5,405 nt of DNA, taken from positions 1 through 5,405 of the forward strand of contig JALSTC010000044.1 in the NCBI GenBank assembly GCA_026983935.1. Reading direction: 5' to 3'. The translations under genes and the position numbers were made by a program. This stretch comes from Ardenticatenia bacterium. Its GTDB lineage: Bacteria; Chloroflexota; Anaerolineae; Aggregatilineales; Ch27. Below the pieces are notes generated by a model that was not told the origin of the DNA, made no database searches, and was given only the letters and a program-made list of their open reading frames with translations. Shown piece after piece: positions 1 to 5,405 of the stretch. Each line of letters begins with the position of its first letter. The first letter of the stretch is position 1.

Positions 1-254
1 ATCCCAAAGCGGGCTTTGAGCCTGATCTTGACCTGACCCCTTATGCCGGGCAGGAAAACGGCGTCTCGCGCAAGCATATGGCAATCACTCAGGGTGACAA
101 GGTGCTCTATGCTGAAGACCTGAACAGCACCAACGGTACGCGCATCAATGGCTTTCAGCTTGAAGCAGGCCAATTATACCGCCTGCGTGATGGGGACGAA
201 TTGGAACTGGGACGGCTGCGCATTGTCGTGCGTTTTGTACGCTCGCCGTACTGA
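1..254 (+). CDS. FHA domain protein, C-terminal part (5' end outside window)
   Basis: This is the last 83 residues of a protein whose start lies left of the window; the first complete codon is at position 3 and the TGA stop is at 252-254. The fragment is almost entirely an FHA (forkhead-associated) domain. Residues 20-25 of the fragment read GVSRKH, the conserved Ser-Arg-x-His phosphopeptide-binding loop, and residues 41-46 read NSTNGT, the second signature loop. They are followed by the terminal strands GDELELG and LRIVVRF. FHA domains bind phosphothreonine peptides and usually work with Ser/Thr protein kinases, as scaffolds, or in secretion and cell-division control. Only four residues follow the last strand, so the FHA domain is at the extreme C-terminus. 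What lies upstream (zinc ribbon, membrane segment or a second FHA) cannot be seen, so the partner and pathway are unknown. A strong terminator follows 47 nt after the stop. Confidence 0.93.
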   Translation, partial: PKAGFEPDLDLTPYAGQENGVSRKHMAITQGDKVLYAEDLNSTNGTRINGFQLEAGQLYRLRDGDELELGRLRIVVRFVRSPY

Positions 255-300
255 GTGCGTGTCACATCTCTTAAAGTGCTCGTGGAACAGTTTGCAAATC

Positions 301-326
301 AAAAGGCCGGGAAACCGGCCTTTTTT
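301..326 (+). terminator. Intrinsic terminator after the FHA gene, probably bidirectional
   Basis: A GC stem GGCCGG (305-310) pairs with CCGGCC (315-320) around a GAAA tetraloop-like turn (311-314), followed by six T residues (321-326) and then GTTT. The four A residues at 301-304 can extend the stem by pairing with the first T residues. This is a textbook rho-independent terminator for the plus strand. Read on the minus strand, the same stem is followed by TTTTGATTT, so it could also serve as a backup stop for transcription leaving ftsH. Confidence 0.9.
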
Positions 327-352
327 GTTTGGGCGCGTTGTCCCGCTGAATT

Positions 353-401
353 GAAAGGCCCGCCTCCTTGAGATGCTGCTCGGATAGGAAGCGGGCCTTT
401 C
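353..401 (-). terminator. Long-loop hairpin, probable terminator of ftsH
   Basis: GAAAGGCCCGC (353-363) and GCGGGCCTTTC (391-401) form a perfect 11-bp inverted repeat with a 27-nt loop. It begins 25 nt beyond the ftsH stop codon, where a terminator for that gene is expected. The U residues on the minus strand (CCTTTC) fall within the stem and no long T run follows, so its strength as a simple intrinsic terminator is doubtful. It may mainly protect the mRNA 3' end, with the hairpin at 301-326 acting as the true stop. The strand assignment is inferred from position; the stem is symmetric. Confidence 0.6.
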
Positions 402-426
402 ATAGTCACAATGACGGCAGAATACC

Positions 427-2322
<1,896 letters not shown>

Positions 2323-2327
2323 GGTAG

Positions 2328-2336
2328 TTTCCTTTT
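2328..2336 (-). promoter_or_regulatory. Ribosome binding site of ftsH
   Basis: The minus strand reads AAAAGGAAA here. The core AGGA lies 7 nt before the GTG at 2322-2320, which supports that non-ATG start codon. Confidence 0.7.
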
Positions 2337-2365
2337 CCGGTAAAACAAACAGAAGTGGTGACTAA

Positions 2366-2371
2366 ACTATA
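2366..2371 (-). promoter_or_regulatory. Candidate -10 element for ftsH
   Basis: The minus strand reads TATAGT, a 4-of-6 match to the sigma-70 -10 consensus, about 44 nt upstream of the ftsH start in an AT-rich stretch (2361-2430). The hexamer 17 nt further upstream (ACAATG) is a poor -35. Other possible -10 elements lie nearby, such as TACAAT further upstream on the same strand, so the exact site is uncertain. No CIRCE-type heat-shock operator was seen. Confidence 0.3.
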
Positions 2372-2501
2372 CCCCATCTCTATAAGAACATTGTAGGATA
2401 TTTTTGAAAACCACGTGAGAATTTTACCCTGAATCCGATGATTTCGGCAGTTGTTGTGTGTTTTACAGGCGGTGGTGGCTGCCGCTGTGATTCTTGGCTG
2501 G

Positions 2502-2510
2502 TGCTATAAT
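2502..2510 (+). promoter_or_regulatory. Extended -10 promoter of the exported-protein/WD40 operon
   Basis: TGCTATAAT contains a perfect -10 hexamer (TATAAT, 2505-2510) with a TGn extension directly upstream. No good -35 sits 16-18 nt upstream (sequence there is around CCGCTG), which fits an extended -10 promoter. Transcription is predicted to begin near 2517-2518, giving a leader of about 46 nt before the GTG at 2564. Confidence 0.7.
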
Positions 2511-2517
2511 GGTAGCG

Positions 2518-2559
2518 ATGTTAAATATCCCTGGATGTTGCCCTGTGCCTAAGGAGTGA
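2518..2559 (+). CDS. Possible 13-codon leader ORF, perhaps leaderless
   Basis: An ATG at 2518 opens a 13-codon frame (MLNIPGCCPVPKE) ending in TGA at 2557-2559. The ATG coincides with the transcription start predicted from the extended -10 element, so it would be read as a leaderless mRNA. Its Lys and Glu codons are the AAGGAG Shine-Dalgarno sequence of the next gene, and its stop lies 4 nt before that gene's GTG. Ribosomes on this ORF would cover the downstream initiation site and could couple or modulate its translation. There is no Shine-Dalgarno of its own and no recognised homology. A frame this short can easily arise by chance, so this is only a candidate. Confidence 0.2.
   Translation: MLNIPGCCPVPKE
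2551..2556 (+). promoter_or_regulatory. Ribosome binding site of the 592-residue protein
   Basis: AAGGAG lies 7 nt before the GTG at 2564-2566. This near-ideal spacing fixes the start codon, which is otherwise ambiguous because it is not ATG. Confidence 0.85.
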
Positions 2560-2563
2560 GACC

Positions 2564-4342
2564 GTGGCCTCACGAGTGCGTTTTATCGCTTTGCTGCTGG
2601 TGTTGAGCGTGGTGGTGGGCAGCGCTGGCCCTGTATTGGCCGCCCCTCCACCGCAGACCGATTCCGCGCCGCTTCTGGCGGCGGCCCGGACTGACCTGGA
2701 ATCGCTGGCCAATATGCTCCTCGGAGATGGTGTTCGCCCCCCTGGATGGACGAACTCGCTTGATGTGAACGCGCCATCCTTCATGCTGGATTTGCGGCTG
2801 GACCTGGAAACGCTTGCCGGGACTTTGCTGGGGGCGGATCAGCGCCCGGTGGGGTGGTTCGGGGCGGTACCGGGCACGCCCTGGTCTATTGCCCGTGACA
2901 TTCGCCACGATCTCGAACTGCTGGCCGATCGCCATCTGGGGCCGGGCAATCGTCCTGAACTCTGGATTGGCGGCGATCCGTTGATGCGCTGCGATCGGGC
3001 GGTGCAGGCGATGGTAATGTGGCTGCAGCGCACCAATCCGGCGTTTGTCCTGAGCCAGTTCGATCCCGGTGCGGATTACTGCCAGATGGTGAGCCAGCAG
3101 GCCAACCTGTTTGTGGAAATTCTGGTGACCGGGCAGCCGCCAGCAGGCGACCTGCGTGCCGATCTCAATGCGCTGGATACCGTGCTGTTTCGTGAGGGGG
3201 TTTTCCCTGAAGGCTGGACGGGCGGGAATGATGCGGAGAGCATCCGTCAGGACTTAGAAACGCTGCGTCTCGCCACTGCCCAGGTAGGGACGCCGATAGA
3301 CGCCGTGAACTGGTTTGGCACGACGATCGGGGCGGAGTGGGTGGTGGCGCGGGCAGCCCGCCACGATCTGGAGGTGCTGGCCGATGCCCGGCTGGGTTTC
3401 GGCCAGCGGCCCGCTGGCTGGACATACAGCATCGGTGCTGAACCGATCCGCTGCCCGCGCAGTGTGCAGAATCTGGTGGCGCTCTTGCAGCAGGATGCAG
3501 GTTTTGTCTCCAGCGCCAATCCCGCCGATCCTGGATTTTGTCAGGCGCTGACGCTGCAGGCCAGTGGTTTTGCGGAGAACACGCAGGTTAATCCGGGCAC
3601 AGGTGGTGGCGGGGTTGTGGAAACGATGGCTGTCAGTGCTGAGAATGCGACGGGAGCAGTAGTTGTGGGTCAGCCCGGCAGTGTCAGTGGGCAGGCGACG
3701 ACGCCCTATGCCTATCTGGATCACAGCGCCCGGCTGCGCATCGGCCAGATTCCGCGTGGGACACCCTTCACGGCGTTGGCACGGAGCAGCGCGCCGGACT
3801 CGCGGATGATGCTTGTTCAAGGGGAAGGTTTCACCGTCTGGATTGCCTGGCCGTGGACGACACTGACCGAGCAGCAGTACCTCAGTCTGCCATTTGCCGA
3901 AGATGTCGAAGATCAACTACCGCAGTTGCTTTGTTTTGCCGCTTTTTGTTCGGCTATCGTCCACAACGGTGATCCGCTTGGTGGGCCGATTGACATGGAA
4001 GGTGCGCTGCTGTCCGGCGGCGCAGGTTACAGCGGCGTACCAACGCCCGGCAGTAATCTGCAGTATCTGGATTACAGTCATACACGCCTGCTGTTCAATC
4101 TGGACAACGTGGATGAGGGTTGGGCGGAACTGCGTATGGAACTGTGTACCAACCCGTCCGACTTCAATACATGTGAGCCGGTTGTGCGCCTCTATGAAAA
4201 CGGGCAGGTTGTGCCGCCCGTGCGGGTGGAAAACGGCTATCCGGTGTGGCGGCTGACGTACTTTTTGCATGAAACCGCGCGGCTGGAAAGCCAGCATTTT
4301 TACGTCAATCAGTTGTGGGTGACGCATCCTTATGACCGGTAA
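2564..4342 (+). CDS. Exported repeat protein with SH3-like region, function unknown
   Basis: A 592-residue protein that I cannot assign to a named family. GTG start, chosen because AAGGAG sits 7 nt upstream and a signal peptide follows at once: Arg at residues 4 and 6, a hydrophobic core at 7-18, and a likely signal peptidase I cleavage after VLA (about residue 26). Residues 42-340 hold six copies of a short motif, RxDLExLAxxxLG then RPxGW, arranged as two modules of three. Each module ends in a cysteine-bounded segment (C143-C173 and C297-C326). A glycine-rich linker (345-350) leads to an SH3-like region (about 354-435) with GTPFTALARS and GFTVWIAW strands. SH3-like domains of this type often bind cell wall or mediate extracellular contacts. 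Residues 436-592 look like a beta-rich domain with no recognised family. All eight cysteines fall in four local pairs, consistent with disulfides outside the cytoplasm. The gene overlaps the downstream WD40 lipoprotein by 11 nt. Existence of the gene is near certain; the role is unknown. Confidence 0.92.
   Translation: MASRVRFIALLLVLSVVVGSAGPVLAAPPPQTDSAPLLAAARTDLESLANMLLGDGVRPPGWTNSLDVNAPSFMLDLRLDLETLAGTLLGADQRPVGWFGAVPGTPWSIARDIRHDLELLADRHLGPGNRPELWIGGDPLMRCDRAVQAMVMWLQRTNPAFVLSQFDPGADYCQMVSQQANLFVEILVTGQPPAGDLRADLNALDTVLFREGVFPEGWTGGNDAESIRQDLETLRLATAQVGTPIDAVNWFGTTIGAEWVVARAARHDLEVLADARLGFGQRPAGWTYSIGAEPIRCPRSVQNLVALLQQDAGFVSSANPADPGFCQALTLQASGFAENTQVNPGTGGGGVVETMAVSAENATGAVVVGQPGSVSGQATTPYAYLDHSARLRIGQIPRGTPFTALARSSAPDSRMMLVQGEGFTVWIAWPWTTLTEQQYLSLPFAEDVEDQLPQLLCFAAFCSAIVHNGDPLGGPIDMEGALLSGGAGYSGVPTPGSNLQYLDYSHTRLLFNLDNVDEGWAELRMELCTNPSDFNTCEPVVRLYENGQVVPPVRVENGYPVWRLTYFLHETARLESQHFYVNQLWVTHPYDR
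2687..3124 (+). repeat. Internal protein module, copy 1 (residues 42-187)
   Basis: First copy of a coding repeat. It contains three motif units at R42-W62, R78-W98 and R114-W134, each 21 residues long and spaced exactly 36 residues apart. A segment bounded by C143 and C173 follows, with RCDRAVQ near its start and DPGADYCQ near its end. The same order recurs at 3155-3583. Confidence 0.8.
3155..3583 (+). repeat. Internal protein module, copy 2 (residues 198-340)
   Basis: Second copy, offset about 152-156 residues from the first. Its units are R198-W218, R228-W250 (degenerate, 23 residues, lacking the LG and RP core) and R266-W286. They are followed by a segment bounded by C297 and C326 with RCPRSVQ and DPGFCQ. 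The best-matching stretch is the third unit: both copies have RHDLE and LAD followed by LG. DNA identity is patchy (for example CGCCACGATCT is shared), which points to an old duplication. Confidence 0.8.
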
Positions 4343-5405
4343 TCAGAGGCGTGTAATCCTGCGTGCGAGTATGACCGTCGGGCTGCTGCTCCTGCTCCTG
4401 CTGGCGGCAGCCTGCAGCGGCGGTGCATCGTCCCCGACACCAGCCCGGACACCGGTGCCCACGCCTGTCCCCTGGCGCCCGCCGACCGAACCCGTGACGC
4501 TGGAGAATGTGACCGCTATCGGACTGTTGGGTATCAGCCGCGTGCCCCAGGGCACGGTTTATCACATGGACTTCAGCCGGGATGGGCAGTACATGCTGAC
4601 CGCTTCCGGCGATGATGTGGTGCGTCTGTGGGATATCTCCACCGGGCAGGTTATCTGGGGGCAGACTCAGGCCAAAGCCACGCGGATATTTTTTGCCGTG
4701 GGTGATTCCCAGATCGTGTTCATCACGCGGGAAGAAGAAGTGCAGGTCTTCCGGACGGATGATCGCCGCCCGGTGCGGAATTTTCGTGGGCATACAGCGA
4801 CGATCGGCCCGTCGGCTGTTTCGTCTGATGGGCGGCTGCTGGCGCTTGGTGCGGAAGATGGCATGGTGATCGTATGGAATCTGGAAACGGGAGAGCGAGA
4901 ATTTGCCCTTCAGGCTCACCAGACGCCTGTCCACGGCGTTTTGTTCGGTCCTGATGGTGGGCTGCTGGCAACCTTCGGCACGGAGCGGGTAATTCGTCTA
5001 TGGGACATGACAACTGGCGAGACGCGGGCGGTGCTGGGCGATTTTGACCGCACGCCGCAGGAGCTTGCTTTCAGCCCGGATGGCGTTCTGGTCGCCATGA
5101 GCACGGAAAACGAGGTGCGCGTCTGGGCCACGGCGGACGGCGCACCTGTCCAGACGATTGCCGTGCCACCGGGTGCGGCTGGTCGGCAGCTTTTGTTCAC
5201 TCAGAGCAATCGACTGCTTACAGGTGGAGGTGAAGACACAGTTGCCCTCTGGAACCCAGAAACCGGCGAACAGCTTACTGGGCTTCCTGGTCACGATCGG
5301 GCTTTTGAGGGGATGGCGCTGAATCCCGCCGGTGATCTGCTGGTGACACTGGCCCGGCCCGGTCACGTGTACCTGTGGAATATGGATAATCCGGGGCAGC
5401 GGGTG
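4332..5405 (+). CDS. WD40 beta-propeller lipoprotein (3' end outside window)
   Basis: An open frame of 358 codons running off the right edge. The N-terminus is a lipoprotein signal: RR and R11, a run of seven leucines (18-24), then AAAC with the lipid-modified cysteine at C28. The ATG at 4332 is preferred over the in-frame ATG at 4371 because the later one would lose all positive charges before the hydrophobic core. A Ser/Thr/Pro linker follows (about 33-56). Seven WD40-type blades are then visible by their closing strands, RLWD (W100), QVFR (F140), IVWN (W182), RLWD (W224), RVWA (W265), ALWN (W307) and YLWN (W349), spaced 40-42 residues apart. Repeated SxDG or SPDG turns and GH dipeptides support this. 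Seven blades is the usual closed propeller, so little may be missing. It is probably a surface-anchored protein-interaction scaffold; no enzymatic domain is seen. The start overlaps the preceding gene by 11 nt with only a weak ribosome site, suggesting translational coupling. Confidence 0.93.
   Translation, partial: MTGNQRRVILRASMTVGLLLLLLLAAACSGGASSPTPARTPVPTPVPWRPPTEPVTLENVTAIGLLGISRVPQGTVYHMDFSRDGQYMLTASGDDVVRLWDISTGQVIWGQTQAKATRIFFAVGDSQIVFITREEEVQVFRTDDRRPVRNFRGHTATIGPSAVSSDGRLLALGAEDGMVIVWNLETGEREFALQAHQTPVHGVLFGPDGGLLATFGTERVIRLWDMTTGETRAVLGDFDRTPQELAFSPDGVLVAMSTENEVRVWATADGAPVQTIAVPPGAAGRQLLFTQSNRLLTGGGEDTVALWNPETGEQLTGLPGHDRAFEGMALNPAGDLLVTLARPGHVYLWNMDNPGQRV

Noticed and set aside
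353..401. Integron attC-like or attachment site reading of the 11-bp inverted repeat
   Set aside because: No core-site consensus, no integrase nearby, and the position just past a gene end fits a transcript-end hairpin better.
2412..2417. Palindrome CACGTG in the divergent intergenic region as a possible operator
   Set aside because: The flanks do not continue the symmetry and a 6-bp palindrome is expected by chance, so there is no support for a regulator site.
2435..2447. Small inverted repeat CCGA...TCGG upstream of the plus-strand promoter
   Set aside because: Only four base pairs with a five-nt loop; too weak to call an element.
3254..3916. A 220-codon open frame on the minus strand within the exported-protein gene
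   Set aside because: It is antisense to a gene with signal peptide, repeats and a good ribosome site, and has no domain or start signal of its own.
4305..4934. A 209-codon open frame on the minus strand over the WD40 gene start
   Set aside because: The sense frame shows a lipobox and regular WD40 blades; the antisense product shows nothing recognisable.

Overview
This window looks like chromosomal DNA from a moderately GC-rich bacterium, most likely Chloroflexota (Anaerolineae-like). That placement is an inference from style, not from a marker gene. It rests on an FHA domain with the D-L-T-P-Y / G-V-S-R-K-H arrangement, an exported protein with an SH3-like domain, and a WD40 lipoprotein with a Thr/Pro-rich linker. 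No rRNA, tRNA, CRISPR array, insertion sequence or phage gene is visible.

Layout from left to right. (1) Positions 1-254 hold the 3' end of a plus-strand gene for an FHA phosphothreonine-binding domain protein. (2) Positions 255-426 lie between two convergent genes and carry two hairpins: a strong intrinsic terminator at 301-326 and a perfect 11-bp long-loop stem at 353-401. (3) Positions 427-2322, minus strand, encode a complete FtsH membrane AAA+ zinc protease with every catalytic motif intact. (4) Positions 2323-2563 are a divergent intergenic region. A clear extended -10 promoter (TGCTATAAT) drives the plus-strand genes, and an AT-rich stretch probably holds the ftsH promoter. (5) Positions 2564-4342 encode a 592-residue exported protein of unknown function. 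It has a Sec signal peptide, two copies of a roughly 150-residue module each built from three short helical-looking repeats plus a cysteine-bounded segment, an SH3-like region, and an unrecognised C-terminal domain. (6) From 4332 to the window end, overlapping the previous gene by 11 nt, is a lipoprotein with a Thr/Pro linker and seven visible WD40-type blades. It is cut by the window edge.

FtsH is a housekeeping membrane-quality-control protease and appears to be its own transcription unit. The two right-hand genes form a tight, probably translationally coupled operon. Both products should act outside the cytoplasmic membrane, one secreted or wall-associated and one lipid-anchored, so a shared surface complex is a reasonable but untested idea. 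The most unusual items are the duplicated repeat module in the 592-residue protein and a 13-codon ORF that starts where transcription should begin and stops just past the Shine-Dalgarno sequence of the main gene.
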